Positions 44,773 through 54,725 of a DNA stretch of 64,000 nt are shown here, in pieces. The translations under genes and the position numbers were made by a program. Every line of letters begins with the position of its first letter. The stretch's first letter is position 1. The DNA is taken from contig DAVZGP010000011.1 in assembly GCA_052274345.1 (NCBI GenBank), forward strand, positions 1 to 64,000, given 5' to 3'. Source of the stretch: Clostridium_AD sp937920395. Its GTDB lineage: Bacteria; Bacillota; Clostridia; Clostridiales; Clostridiaceae. The notes beneath the pieces are model-generated. The model ran no database searches. It was not told where the DNA came from and worked only from the letters and a program-made list of their open reading frames with translations.

Positions 44773-45780
44773 CTATATCTTCTGTGGTCTATTTAAATGT
44801 TGATATGCTTTTTTAGAAGCTATTCTCCCCCTTGGCGTTCTTATTATAAAGCCCTTTTGAATTAGGTATGGTTCATAAACATCCTCAAGGGTGCCTATCT
44901 CTTCTCCTACAAAATAGGATAAAGTTTCAATACCTACTGGCCCGCCATTAAAATTATCTATAATAGCTTCAAGCATTTTATTATCTATTCTATCAAAACC
45001 TTCTTCATCTATCTCAAGCAGCTCTGAAGCAGATTTTGCTATATCCAAATCTATAATTCCATTTCCCTTAACATCGCAATAATCTCTTACCCTCTTAAGT
45101 AATCGATTTGCAATTCTTGGAGTCCCCCTTGAGCGTCTTGCAATCTCAACCGCAGCATCACTCGTAATATCCACTTTCAAAATAGACGCTGAACGTATTA
45201 CTATTTCTTGTAACTCATTTTGCGTGTAATATTCCATAGCACTTAACACTCCAAATCTATCACGAAGTGGGGCAGTTAATAATCCAATCCTAGTGGTTGC
45301 ACCAATTAGTGTGAATTTAGGAAGATCAAGTCTTATGGATTTTGCAGATGCCCCTTTTCCGATAACAATATCAAGTGCGTAATCTTCCATAGCAGGATAT
45401 AAAATTTCTTCAACTGATCTGTTAAGTCTATGTATTTCATCGATAAAAAGCACATCATAATCACTAAGGCTAGTCAAAATGGCTGCCAAATCCCCCGCTC
45501 TTTCTATTGCAGGACCTGAAGTTACTTTTAAATTACCTTTCATTTCCTTCGCAATAATATTTGCAAGTGTTGTCTTACCAAGGCCAGGAGGTCCATATAA
45601 AAGAACGTGATCTAAAGCTTCATCTCTATTTTGAGCTGCTTTAATAAATATACTTAATTTTTCTTTTATTTTGGATTGACCAATATATTCTCCAAGCTTT
45701 TGGGGTCTTAGAGAATACTCAGCATCCATATCTTCTTCTGTCATGGAAGAAGTAATAATTCTTTCCTCAATATCATCCAT
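44773..45780 (-). CDS. ruvB: Holliday junction branch-migration helicase RuvB
   Basis: A 335-residue AAA+ motor. Walker A is GPPGLGKTT and Walker B is VLFIDEIHRL. The sensor 1 motif IGATTR and arginine-finger region PLRDRFG are present, as is the C-terminal winged helix ending TPRGRIASKKAY. The start at 45780 follows GGTGG and lies after the ruvA stop; a longer frame to 45819 would overlap ruvA without a site. RuvA, its loader, is the upstream gene. Confidence 0.97.
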   Translation of the reverse strand: MDDIEERIITSSMTEEDMDAEYSLRPQKLGEYIGQSKIKEKLSIFIKAAQNRDEALDHVLLYGPPGLGKTTLANIIAKEMKGNLKVTSGPAIERAGDLAAILTSLSDYDVLFIDEIHRLNRSVEEILYPAMEDYALDIVIGKGASAKSIRLDLPKFTLIGATTRIGLLTAPLRDRFGVLSAMEYYTQNELQEIVIRSASILKVDITSDAAVEIARRSRGTPRIANRLLKRVRDYCDVKGNGIIDLDIAKSASELLEIDEEGFDRIDNKMLEAIIDNFNGGPVGIETLSYFVGEEIGTLEDVYEPYLIQKGFIIRTPRGRIASKKAYQHLNRPQKI

Positions 45781-45794
45781 AGTATATTCCCACC

Positions 45795-46394
45795 TTAGTT
45801 CATTAAATATTTCAAACAATCTTTAATTATGTTTTCAAGTGATTGTTCATGACTTACAGCATTCATTGCCTTTTCCCCTTCTTTTTCAGAATATCCTAGT
45901 GAAATAAGCGCACCCAAAACCTCCATAAGCTTTCTATCTTCTATTAAATTCATTCCTGAATTTTGTGATAAATCTTCAGCGGTAGACTGCTCAAGATGTA
46001 TTTTTTCTCTAAGTTCCAAAATTATTCTTTGAGCGATTTTCTTACCAATACCGGGTGCCCTGATTAAAGTTTTTTCATCACCTGATACAATAGCATACTT
46101 TAAATTTGTTACACTACAAATAGAAAGTAAAGATAATCCAGCTTTTGACCCAACTCCATTTATACTAATTACAAGGCTAAACATCTCTATTTCATCTTTT
46201 GTTAGAAACCCATACAAGCCTATAAAATCCTCTCTAACAATTTGTTTTATATATAATAATACCGTTTCATTTGTTTTAGGCATCTTAGCCATAGTACTTC
46301 CAGAAGTATATATTCTGTAACCCATACCGTTATTATCTAGTACAATATAATCTTTATTAAAACCTACAAAAATGCCTTTTATATATTCGAACAT
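45795..46394 (-). CDS. ruvA: Holliday junction DNA-binding protein RuvA
   Basis: A 199-residue protein that binds four-way junctions and loads RuvB. The N-terminal OB fold is followed by the helix-hairpin-helix segments SINGVGSKAGLSLL and APGIGKKIAQRIILEL. The C-terminal domain that contacts RuvB contains LGALISLGYSEKEGEKAM. Length is normal. It starts the block ruvA-ruvB-queA-tgt-yajC. Confidence 0.96.
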   Translation of the reverse strand: MFEYIKGIFVGFNKDYIVLDNNGMGYRIYTSGSTMAKMPKTNETVLLYIKQIVREDFIGLYGFLTKDEIEMFSLVISINGVGSKAGLSLLSICSVTNLKYAIVSGDEKTLIRAPGIGKKIAQRIILELREKIHLEQSTAEDLSQNSGMNLIEDRKLMEVLGALISLGYSEKEGEKAMNAVSHEQSLENIIKDCLKYLMN

Positions 46395-46533
46395 AATACT
46401 TCCTCCTTGCTACTTTCCTTTGGATGCTAATTATCAATTGTTATGCTTTCATTCTTATAGCAACATATATTACTTTACCACCTAAACGTTATTAATTCAA
46501 TAAATAAGACACATGAAACCCAAAAAATATATT

Positions 46534-46570
46534 AAAAAGCCTTAAGAAATATAATTCATAAGGCTTTTTT
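46534..46570. terminator. Intrinsic terminator upstream of ruvA
   Basis: AAAAAGCCTTA (46534-46544) and TAAGGCTTTTTT (46559-46570) form 11-bp arms. On the minus strand it ends transcription of the secreted-protein gene before the ruvA operon. The A/T runs at both sides make it usable in both directions. Confidence 0.85.
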
Positions 46571-46652
46571 ATTAGAAAAATACATTTTTTAAAGTTTTAT
46601 CCTTTTAGCAAACATACATTCTAATAGAAATAATACATATTTTATTGATTTA

Positions 46653-47420
46653 TCATGACTTTAATAAACCCATGGCATAATCAAATGCCTTTGCAGGAGA
46701 TTCAAATTCTCCATTCTCATATTCATAGCTGCCTTCAATATCTTTTTTAGTATCATCATCCTTGCTATACTTTCTGCCACGAATAAGATCTTCCATAAGT
46801 CCATCTTTTTCTTTTAGATCTATAATTTTAATATGTTGTAATTCTCCTTTATCTACAGATTCAAAATTATATTTTTGTTGTTTACCATCTGCCGAATAAA
46901 CGTTAGCATTAAACAGTTTACTAGCTGCTATATTTCCATTTTTATCTGTTTTATATATTGTTACCATATCGTCGTACACACCTAAAAAATACCTATTAGC
47001 TTTATAACTGTACCTATTACTATTATTAACAAAAACTATTTCATCATTACTCATATTAAGGACTATATAACCTTGGTTTTTAAAATATTCATTGAGTTCT
47101 GTTTTAGTTTTTCTATTTAACACCTTAGAACTATTAAAATACTTTTCAAGTACCATATTTCTTACTATATTGTCTTTATATTTAATCTTGAAAATAAATT
47201 TTGTATCTGTTGATACCCTAATCGAATTAGTTTCCACCGATGTTTGTAGTGTGTTACCATTTTCAATTGTTTTTGATGTAAATTTTAAATATGGTAAATT
47301 ACTATAAGTTTCAAGTTTCAAATCATTTTTATTCATATAATGAATTAGAGAATAATTGGCACAAACAAACGCTATTAAGATTATTGTTAAAAGTGAATAT
47401 AAAATTTTTCTATTTTTCAT
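46653..47420 (-). CDS. Secreted or membrane-anchored hypothetical protein
   Basis: A 255-residue protein I do not recognise. Residues 7-25 (ILYSLLTIILIAFVCANYS) form a signal anchor. The rest is hydrophilic, Lys/Asn-rich and likely extracytoplasmic, with repeated KxEL and YKAN-like pieces but no motif I can name. The C-terminus YEYENGEFESPAKAFDYAMGLLKS is conserved-looking in style. The ATG has a GGAGGGG site. It is alone between the TudS-like gene and a terminator. Function is not assigned. Confidence 0.7.
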   Translation of the reverse strand: MKNRKILYSLLTIILIAFVCANYSLIHYMNKNDLKLETYSNLPYLKFTSKTIENGNTLQTSVETNSIRVSTDTKFIFKIKYKDNIVRNMVLEKYFNSSKVLNRKTKTELNEYFKNQGYIVLNMSNDEIVFVNNSNRYSYKANRYFLGVYDDMVTIYKTDKNGNIAASKLFNANVYSADGKQQKYNFESVDKGELQHIKIIDLKEKDGLMEDLIRGRKYSKDDDTKKDIEGSYEYENGEFESPAKAFDYAMGLLKS

Positions 47421-47518
47421 TTTTCCCCTCCTTATTTGGAATTATGTCCAAACAGAAGATTATTCATTCAATAAATTAAAAACATATCACAATTATACAC
47501 AATATTTACAATAGTTTA

Positions 47519-48514
47519 TTATTTATCTAGACCTTTCCCCGAATCAGTAACATTATCTAATTGAAGAGGATATGGCTCAAAGAAAGTTTGATTAATAAGA
47601 TTTTTTTCTTCAAATCGTATAGCATTTGATTTTATAACATAAAGTGGAACACTAAACGGTATTTTACTTTCTCTATACTGCTCAATTGTATTTAAAATAA
47701 ACTCTTTTTCTCTATGTGTTAGCTTATCTGAAAAATATCCCATAGATTTTATAAGTACATTTATATTAGATGTATATCTTGCTAACTTGTTAAATGCAAG
47801 GTTAAGGTTTATTTCATATTCTTTATAAACCTCATCCGAACTTAATTCTCCATGCCTACCTATAATTCCTCCAAGTATTTTCAGTTGCTTTTGATTGTAT
47901 GACATAATTAGAAGTTTGTTTGTACTATGAAATTCAACTAAATCTTCTATAAGCATAGTTTCTTTTATAACTCTAAAATTCTTCATAATATATAGCTTTG
48001 TTAAGAAATGCTGCCTTATATTATAGTTTTTAACCCTTCCATCGTCTTCAACCACAGCACCAGGAAATTTATTCATTACCATCCCACCAAATAGTCCTTT
48101 CCCTTTAACTGATGCAGAGCCCTTTTGTATACCTTTATATATTTTAACCTCCTTAATTCCGCAAGAGGGAGATTTACTCTTTAGTAAAAAACCATCAACC
48201 TTTGGAAGTCCCTGAAGAAATTCCTCTCCAAATTCAAACATTTCTTTACTTAACTCCCTTTCAGTTACATGTTGCACTAATTTTATAGGTGATAATTCAT
48301 CTTCCTTAACAATCCTTATAGCTTCCCTAGGGGTATCAAGTCCTATTTGAACTTCTGGACAAACAGTTATAAAGTCTACATACTCCTTTAATTTATCTAC
48401 TAAATGACAACCATCCAACTGTCCATTATATCTACATGCCTCAAACCCTAAACATCTACTGACAACAACTACCGGCCTAACACTATTTATTCTTTCCTTA
48501 TAAGTCAGTTTCAT
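47519..48514 (-). CDS. DUF523-DUF1722 protein (2-thiouracil desulfurase-like, TudS family)
   Basis: A 331-residue two-domain protein. The N-terminal DUF523 domain has the cysteines of an Fe-S cluster (SRCLGFEACRYNG, TVCPEVQIGL, KSPSCGIKEV). The first members characterised, TudS, bind a [4Fe-4S] cluster and remove sulfur from thiouracil. The C-terminal DUF1722 domain (about residues 190-300, KLLIMSYNQKQLKIL) is of unknown function. I chose the ATG at 48514, since AAAGGATG lies 7 nt upstream; the longer frame begins at a TTG. It might remove damaged thiolated bases, linking it with mnmA, but this is only inference. Confidence 0.85.
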   Translation of the reverse strand: MKLTYKERINSVRPVVVVSRCLGFEACRYNGQLDGCHLVDKLKEYVDFITVCPEVQIGLDTPREAIRIVKEDELSPIKLVQHVTERELSKEMFEFGEEFLQGLPKVDGFLLKSKSPSCGIKEVKIYKGIQKGSASVKGKGLFGGMVMNKFPGAVVEDDGRVKNYNIRQHFLTKLYIMKNFRVIKETMLIEDLVEFHSTNKLLIMSYNQKQLKILGGIIGRHGELSSDEVYKEYEINLNLAFNKLARYTSNINVLIKSMGYFSDKLTHREKEFILNTIEQYRESKIPFSVPLYVIKSNAIRFEEKNLINQTFFEPYPLQLDNVTDSGKGLDK

Positions 48515-48720
48515 ATAAACACATCCTTTCAATAATTCGCTATATTTTTTATCAATTTATATATTTATACTACGTTAATATTTATCTTAAGTTACCTCTT
48601 TTTATGATGCTCGTTAATTACGTTTTTAATCAGTTTTTTATTAATCAAGTCAAAAACATGTAAGATTGCTCTTGGTAGTATATAATGAGTTTTATAGGTT
48701 ATATACCGAAAGGAGTTATT

Positions 48721-49389
48721 ATGACAATTTATAGATTATCAAATGAATTAGTATTTCCTCACCCATCTCTTTCAGATGATGATGGTTTACTAGCCATTGA
48801 GGGAGACTTATCCCCTGAGAGATTATTACTTGCATATTCCAATGGGATATTCCCCTGGTACTCGGATGATGAACCCATACTTTGGTGGTCACCAGATCCA
48901 AGATTTATTATTTATCCAAAGGATATTCAAACCTCACATTCCATGAAAAAACTGTTTAAAAAAAGCATATATAAAGTTACCTATGATACTCACTTTAGGG
49001 ATGTTATATCTAGTTGTTCAAATCTTAGACGAGAGGCTGGCACATGGATTACAAATGATATGATTGAAGCTTACTGCAAACTCCACGAACTTGGCTACGC
49101 TCATTGCGTAGAAACTTGGTTTAATGATAAATTAGTTGGTGGACTATATGGAATAAGCATAGGAAAATGTTTTTTTGGTGAGTCAATGTTCTCTACTATG
49201 GATAATTCTTCTAAAGTTGCCTTTATTGCCTTTGGCAAAAAACTAGAAGAGAAGGGATTTTCTATAATAGACTGCCAAGTTCACACAAATCATCTTGAAA
49301 GTTTAGGTGCCATTTATATGCCAAGAGAAGAGTTTTTACAAATTGTTGAAAAAAATATATCCAAATTGCCATTAAAGCTATCTTTATAA
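48721..49389 (+). CDS. aat: Leucyl/phenylalanyl-tRNA--protein transferase
   Basis: A 222-residue enzyme that adds Leu or Phe to N-terminal Lys or Arg of proteins, marking them for ClpS-ClpAP/CP. The signature FPWYSDDEPILWWSPDPR is near residue 40, and GGLYGISIGKCFFGESMFS and IIDCQVHTNHLESLGA are present. The start at 48721 follows AAAGGAG; a longer frame from 48685 lacks one. It is divergent from the TudS-like gene, with a terminator after it. Aat is common in Proteobacteria and sparse in Firmicutes. Confidence 0.95.
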   Translation: MTIYRLSNELVFPHPSLSDDDGLLAIEGDLSPERLLLAYSNGIFPWYSDDEPILWWSPDPRFIIYPKDIQTSHSMKKLFKKSIYKVTYDTHFRDVISSCSNLRREAGTWITNDMIEAYCKLHELGYAHCVETWFNDKLVGGLYGISIGKCFFGESMFSTMDNSSKVAFIAFGKKLEEKGFSIIDCQVHTNHLESLGAIYMPREEFLQIVEKNISKLPLKLSL

Positions 49390-49440
49390 CTATAAAATAC
49401 ACAAAAATATATTATTATAATATATAAGTTAAATATAAAA

Positions 49441-49482
49441 ATAAATCATCCTGAAAACTAGACCTTCAGGGTGACTATTTAT
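49441..49482. terminator. Bidirectional terminator between aat and splB
   Basis: ATAAAT, TCA and CCTGAA pair with TTCAGG, TGA and ATTTAT around a CTAGAC loop. Mismatches at two points give an imperfect but long stem. It is shared by the two convergent genes. Confidence 0.75.
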
Positions 49483-49490
49483 ATTCTAAA

Positions 49491-50501
49491 CTAAGTAAAG
49501 TATTCTATTATCACTTGATCAAAACTATTATTTATAAGTTCTGAAAGATATTTTTTTATATTCTCACTTTCAGGTTTCTTATATACATACTTAAACTTTC
49601 CATATGGACCCCATTTTAATAACCTTTTTTCTTCATCAAGATCAAGTTTAGTATTTTTAAATCTCTGCACTATAAGTTCCTTAGCAGCCTTTGTAAATCT
49701 ATGTTGAATAAGTTCAAAACTTATTTCCTCATGATAATCTATAAGTGCTAATTTTAATCTTTCAAATAGCTCTTTGTACTCCTCCTGCCAATTATCATAT
49801 ATCATAATAGGCGCAATAATGAATCCTATTGGATACCCAGCAGCCGCTATTTTTTTAACTGCACCTATTCTCTCCTCAAAACTTGAAGTATTATGTTCAA
49901 AACTATCTATTACATACCTAGAATTTAAAGTAAATCTAAATTTCGTGTGTTTGTTATGTTTTAGTTTTAAAAACGGATCAACATCATCAAACTTGGTAAC
50001 AAGTCTGAGTCTCCCATTATCACTCTTCCCAAAAAACTCTATGCATTTTTTTAAGTTACCACTTAAATGTTCAAGTGCAATTGGATCAGTTATACTTGCG
50101 CATTCAAATGACGTAATATTAGGCAAATTAGCATCAATATATGTTTGTATATTTTCTAAAATTTCTTCTATATTTATAAAAATTTTCATAAATGGTTTCT
50201 CGCCTTGAGTAGTTTGCAAATAACAATATTCACAATTTGCAGGGCATGAACTTGACAAAGAGAACTGGTAATCAGCAGATGGTTTACAACTTACTAATTT
50301 CTTTTGACCATTTGTTGTAAAGAGAACAGTTTTTTTAGCCGTTGCATAATTTCTCTCAGGAGTACCAGCGTCTATTACAACTTTTCTAGAATTAACTATA
50401 GGTACTTTTAACTTTTCTAAATATTCTATTGTTTTTTTTGATTCTTTATATTTTAATATTTTGGGATCTATATATGCAATATCTGGTATAAAAATCTTCA
50501 T
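49491..50501 (-). CDS. splB: Spore photoproduct lyase
   Basis: A 336-residue radical-SAM enzyme that reverses the 5-thyminyl-5,6-dihydrothymine spore photoproduct in DNA during germination. The cluster motif is SSSCPANCEYCYLQT (CxxxCxxC), here followed by the family's TNGQKKLVSCKPSADYQFS-type N-terminal region. I chose the ATG at 50501, with GAGGTG 6 nt upstream; the frame also opens at a GTG at 50510. It is evidence, with sigK, of a spore former. Length is near the usual 340. Confidence 0.94.
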   Translation of the reverse strand: MKIFIPDIAYIDPKILKYKESKKTIEYLEKLKVPIVNSRKVVIDAGTPERNYATAKKTVLFTTNGQKKLVSCKPSADYQFSLSSSCPANCEYCYLQTTQGEKPFMKIFINIEEILENIQTYIDANLPNITSFECASITDPIALEHLSGNLKKCIEFFGKSDNGRLRLVTKFDDVDPFLKLKHNKHTKFRFTLNSRYVIDSFEHNTSSFEERIGAVKKIAAAGYPIGFIIAPIMIYDNWQEEYKELFERLKLALIDYHEEISFELIQHRFTKAAKELIVQRFKNTKLDLDEEKRLLKWGPYGKFKYVYKKPESENIKKYLSELINNSFDQVIIEYFT

Positions 50502-50583
50502 TAACTTCACCTCATAATATTGTTTTATTAAATGAAGTTATTTATACACTTATTCTGCACATAAAATTAGATATCCTAAATTC

Positions 50584-50817
50584 TTATCTAATATTGTATT
50601 TATTAATTACCTTGTTTTTTAGTTTTTTTCCCAATGTTTCGCCTAGAAATCTATCAATCATATCATCCTTAGTCGCTTTACCTTCAATAAATATATTGAA
50701 TTTTTTACAAAGCTTACTTAAGTCACTTTTACTTATATCATATGTTTTAATAAAACTTTTCGCAGTTTTAATACTAGTCATAGCAATTATTCGTTTATAC
50801 ATTTCATCATTAGTCAT
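50584..50817 (-). CDS. Small hypothetical helical protein
   Basis: A 77-residue basic, mostly helical protein that I do not recognise. It reads MTNDEMYKRIIAMTSIKTAK and continues with many Lys and Asp residues, with no cysteine or membrane segment. The GAGGTG site before the ATG supports translation. It lies between splB and a DUF4153 gene with no obvious partner. The SAP-like stretch (DLSKLCKKFNIFIEGKATKDDMIDRF) resembles a DNA-binding fold, but this is only a hint. Confidence 0.6.
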   Translation of the reverse strand: MTNDEMYKRIIAMTSIKTAKSFIKTYDISKSDLSKLCKKFNIFIEGKATKDDMIDRFLGETLGKKLKNKVINKYNIR

Positions 50818-50901
50818 ATTTGCACCTCAAATTTTTTATTTATCAAATACATTATATCATCTTAAACAACATCAATAAATCAATTATGATTAAAAAATAA
50901 T

Positions 50902-50933
50902 AATTAGGTGTAGTATATTCCTACACCCAATTA
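50902..50933 (-). terminator. Intrinsic terminator after the DUF4153 gene
   Basis: AATTAGGTGTAG pairs with CTACACCCAATT around a TATATTC loop. The minus-strand tail ATTATTTTTT is a good T-run. It closes the DUF4153 transcript. Confidence 0.82.
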
Positions 50934-50934
50934 T

Positions 50935-52683
50935 TTATTTTAATTTCACAAGAACATAAAATTCAAAATTTTTAGACTCTAGTTTGCCATTAGAAATATT
51001 CTGATTTCCGGATAAATTTAAAAAATGTATTTTAATTTTAACCTTACTATTTTCATCTTCAAATGACATTTCCTTCTGCGCGATACTCTGATTCTTTTGG
51101 TTAATACCATATTTATTTATAAGTACAGTAGCAAAATCCTGTAGATTTTTTTCATAAATATTTTTTCCGTTTTGAGTTATCTTAAACAAAGTTGATTGAT
51201 TATCAAAAGTCATATTATAAATTGTGTCTCTTGTAATTTGTTGAGTGTTATTATTTCTTAAATCAAATAGATAATTATATCCTTTTATATCCATTGGTTC
51301 TAATGTTGCCGTTGAATTAAAAAAATAGTAACCATTGTTATTTTCATTATTCTCTTCAATATATTTTACACCTAATACTTTTTCTAACTCAGAAATTTTA
51401 AATTTCTTCGGTAACCCCTTAACATCTTCTAGATTGTGATATCTATTAAAATAATTAAGAATACTCGTTATTTGTTTTGCATCTTCATCAGTAACCTTAG
51501 TTTTTACTTTAACTACTTTATTACCACTAATCATATTATTTTTAATAAATATATTATTTAGCCTACTATTTTGACTATATTTTGAAATTGAGTAACTACT
51601 AAAAGGACCAAATACAGATACAAATGTTATTATTACAAATGACACTGGAAGTATGATATTCATTAATTTCTTTGTACTTGCAAAATAGATCATAACTAAA
51701 AACACCCATAAACTAAGAACTACAACAAAATATCTGCTTTCAGTTACTCCATATGCGTTAATTCTTATCCATATAGAAATAAAAATCATAACCATAAGTG
51801 GGAGAATCACCTTTGGAAAATACTTTATAAATCGTCTTGGCCATGACTTTTCATTAATCAATGGTGATATGAAAAAACACACAGTCACACATATTACAGA
51901 ATACCAAAGTACTAGATGAGACACAAGCCCTTGTGGCCACTGTCTCGTGATAATTATCTTTCCAAAATATATATATAGTATTATTGTGTATACGCAAATA
52001 AGTGGCATTACTATATATAATATAAGTACATTAAGAAGACGAGAATAGTCCTTTAAAGTTAATATCTCATTTTTAAATGGAATACCAGCTAGAAAAAATG
52101 AAGGTGCAAATACCCCAGCAACAATAAGTGCAGTGTAATAATAAAACTCACTTATAATATTTACTCCTAAAAGCTTATCAATTGTAAAAAGTATTGCTGA
52201 TAATCCAAGATATAAAACAAATGAATATAAAACAGTAGTAAAAAATCTAGAGAAAGCTTTTACAACATAAAGCTCAAAGCCATCACGATTTGGTAAATAA
52301 GTTATACATATGAAAACCAAATATAAAATAAGACTAAAAGCAGCATATCTTGACGTTGAAATCATTCCAATATTCTTAAGGAAGAAATAATAATATAAAC
52401 TTAGTAATATAGCTCCTAGTAGATAAGAGACATATAATGATGCCTTTTTATAAGTCTCTAGTCTTTCAAAGTAAAGCTTAATACATAATGAAAGTGGAAT
52501 TCCAAGAGCTAGTATCATTGTTACTCTACTAAGAAATTCTATAAAATCACCATTAAATTGCGTTTTTACTTCAGATATATAAATCAACAATATGACACAA
52601 GAAGTTGAAATACCAATTGCTTGTGGAAATCTCTTAAGACTATTTTTAATAGCTTTTAGCGTCTTTTTTAGTAAATCTTTCAT
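50935..52683 (-). CDS. DUF4153 polytopic membrane protein
   Basis: A 582-residue protein with about ten to twelve transmembrane helices in the first 380 residues and a soluble C-terminal part (about 400-582) that is Asn/Lys-rich. It fits the DUF4153 family, whose members are uncharacterised, and some neighbour two-component or sporulation genes. The ATG is close to a GGGG-type site. It is followed by a terminator and lies 83 bp from rlmA. Function is unknown. A role as a transporter or sensor is possible from the topology only. Confidence 0.78.
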   Translation of the reverse strand: MKDLLKKTLKAIKNSLKRFPQAIGISTSCVILLIYISEVKTQFNGDFIEFLSRVTMILALGIPLSLCIKLYFERLETYKKASLYVSYLLGAILLSLYYYFFLKNIGMISTSRYAAFSLILYLVFICITYLPNRDGFELYVVKAFSRFFTTVLYSFVLYLGLSAILFTIDKLLGVNIISEFYYYTALIVAGVFAPSFFLAGIPFKNEILTLKDYSRLLNVLILYIVMPLICVYTIILYIYFGKIIITRQWPQGLVSHLVLWYSVICVTVCFFISPLINEKSWPRRFIKYFPKVILPLMVMIFISIWIRINAYGVTESRYFVVVLSLWVFLVMIYFASTKKLMNIILPVSFVIITFVSVFGPFSSYSISKYSQNSRLNNIFIKNNMISGNKVVKVKTKVTDEDAKQITSILNYFNRYHNLEDVKGLPKKFKISELEKVLGVKYIEENNENNNGYYFFNSTATLEPMDIKGYNYLFDLRNNNTQQITRDTIYNMTFDNQSTLFKITQNGKNIYEKNLQDFATVLINKYGINQKNQSIAQKEMSFEDENSKVKIKIHFLNLSGNQNISNGKLESKNFEFYVLVKLK

Positions 52684-52766
52684 TTGTCGCCCCCACTTGA
52701 GTTTTCATTTTTACATCGAAGACAATATAATATATAAACCATTTTACAACTTAAAATCAGGAAATA

Positions 52767-53627
52767 TTAACATTTTTCATATACGCTTATATTAAAATGG
52801 AGTGCTGTAGAAAGTTTAGAAGTATCACTCGCTTTTTCTTTCATAGCATTGTCAAAAGTCCAATAATAAGGAGTCATTCTTATAAGATTTTCAACACTTT
52901 CTCTATCTTCTAAATGTATATTGTACTTAACTTCTTCTTTTTGTATTAATTTAAATCCCTCAAAAATCGTTTGTTTTTCCTCATGTTTTCTAGCATTAAC
53001 ATATAATATCTCCTTTAAGCCATATAAATGTTCAATACCCGGTGTTACCACTACTAATTTTCCATTATCTTTTAATACCCTTTTAAGTTCTACATCATCA
53101 GAAGGTGCAAAATTTCTAATAATAACATCTATAGTACTCGGCATTATGGGTAAATTAAAATTACTGCTTACTATAAAGTTTATTTTTTTATCTCTCTTAG
53201 CTGCATAGGCAACTGCCGATTTCGATATATCTACACCAAAAAAATTAGCTCTTTTATTTAAATAGTCTTTAGATTCATTTACGTATATAGCTTCCTTTAG
53301 TCTCGACAAAAAATATCCTTCTCCACATCCTACATCAAGTATATTTATATCTTTTCTACTTATATTCGAAATTATTATCTCATTGAGTCTATCTGAAAAA
53401 GTGTGATAATATCCTCTGTTTAAGAAATCTTTACGTCCTTCCATCATTTCCTTGCCATCTCCAGGATCTTTGGTTTTCTTTTGATTAGCTAATAAAAGGT
53501 TAATATACCCTTTGCTGGATATATCATAACTATGATTATTTGAACATACGAATTGTTTTTCATTTTTCTCAAGGCTTAAATTACATACGGGACATTTTAA
53601 TATAGAATGTACATTTTCTATTGTCAC
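52767..53627 (-). CDS. rlmA: 23S rRNA (guanine-N1)-methyltransferase RlmA-like
   Basis: A 286-residue SAM-dependent methyltransferase. The N-terminal zinc site is LKCPVCNLSLEKNEKQFVCSNNHSYD. GYINLLL and KTKDPGDGKEMMEGRKDFL are family hallmarks, and ILDVGCGEGYFL binds SAM. It modifies G745 (RlmA-I) or G748 (RlmA-II, which gives tylosin resistance) in 23S rRNA; which one is not clear. I prefer the GTG start at 53627 because the zinc finger follows it and GGAAGG is 10 nt upstream; a TTG at 53684 opens the frame earlier. Confidence 0.88.
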   Translation of the reverse strand: MTIENVHSILKCPVCNLSLEKNEKQFVCSNNHSYDISSKGYINLLLANQKKTKDPGDGKEMMEGRKDFLNRGYYHTFSDRLNEIIISNISRKDINILDVGCGEGYFLSRLKEAIYVNESKDYLNKRANFFGVDISKSAVAYAAKRDKKINFIVSSNFNLPIMPSTIDVIIRNFAPSDDVELKRVLKDNGKLVVVTPGIEHLYGLKEILYVNARKHEEKQTIFEGFKLIQKEEVKYNIHLEDRESVENLIRMTPYYWTFDNAMKEKASDTSKLSTALHFNISVYEKC

Positions 53628-53684
53628 AAAATCACTACCTTCCAAAGAATAAACTAAATTACCATGTGTGCGTTTCTTAAACAA

Positions 53685-54725
53685 TTAGTCGTCTGTAATT
53701 TTAGGTTTACTTTTTTGGCTTAGATCTACCCCGATTAAATCTAATAGGAATATAACTATTGGTATACCTAGTAAAAGACCCCATGTTCCCATAAAATGCT
53801 CTGATACTATTAATGTTGCAAAAGTAAAAAATATTGGAAGATGTGTAGTATCAGACATAAACTTTGGATTTAAAATATAACTTTCAATTGCATGAATTAT
53901 AAAAATCATAATAAGCACAAAAATAACTTTAACTAATCCACCAATTTTGAAAGCAATTAGACATAGTGGTATTAGAGAAATAAATACTCCAGCAACTGGT
54001 ACAAGACTTAAAATAAATATCATAAATGCAAGCGCAAATAATTGCGGAAAACCCATTATAGTAAGTCCTATAATTGATAATACGGTATTTGTAATTGCTA
54101 TCATTATTTGAGCCTGGATCACTTTTCCAAAAGAATTTAAGAAGTTCTTTCCAAAATAGCTGAAATAATTATACGCAACTGCTATTCTACTATATTTAAA
54201 CTTGTGAACAAAGTTTAAAATGCTTTTCTTTTCTAATATAAATACTAGACTTAATAGGAGTGCCATAAAGAAATTAATACTCCATTTACCTAGATTTGTT
54301 ACAAAAAGCATAATACTTTGAATTCCCGATTTAGCATAACTCGCAATGTCAATTTGATTAAATATAGGTGTTAAATATGACATAACCCCTTTTGTGTTTT
54401 TCGCAAAATCTATGTACTCCATCTTATCCAAAATAAGTAAGCTCTCAGATATCGCTATTGGTATATATTTTACTGCTAAGAGCACTATAGTTACAGTAAT
54501 AAATACATATATAATTATAGTAATAATCATTGGACTTACTTTTATAATTTTATTGATTTGAGAAACTAATAAACTTTGCAAACTATTCACTAAATAAGTA
54601 ATCATAAAAGTTAATAAAACTAAATTAAAAATGGATCTTATTAAATACGCGAATAATACTATTGCTGCAAATAATAATATTTTCATAACTGACTCTCTCT
54701 TACATAACTGCTTTATCGTTTGCAT
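53685..54725 (-). CDS. AI-2E family transporter, second copy
   Basis: A 346-residue polytopic membrane protein related to the one at 13671-14699 but divergent. It has about eight helices, with FILSLVPVAGVFISLIPL and AIESYILNPKFMSDTTHLPIF near the C-terminus, the family core. The family exports autoinducer-like or other solutes, so the substrate is open. The ATG follows AAAGGAG. It runs into rlmA without a gap. Whether the two copies share a role cannot be told. Confidence 0.88.
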   Translation of the reverse strand: MQTIKQLCKRESVMKILLFAAIVLFAYLIRSIFNLVLLTFMITYLVNSLQSLLVSQINKIIKVSPMIITIIIYVFITVTIVLLAVKYIPIAISESLLILDKMEYIDFAKNTKGVMSYLTPIFNQIDIASYAKSGIQSIMLFVTNLGKWSINFFMALLLSLVFILEKKSILNFVHKFKYSRIAVAYNYFSYFGKNFLNSFGKVIQAQIMIAITNTVLSIIGLTIMGFPQLFALAFMIFILSLVPVAGVFISLIPLCLIAFKIGGLVKVIFVLIMIFIIHAIESYILNPKFMSDTTHLPIFFTFATLIVSEHFMGTWGLLLGIPIVIFLLDLIGVDLSQKSKPKITDD

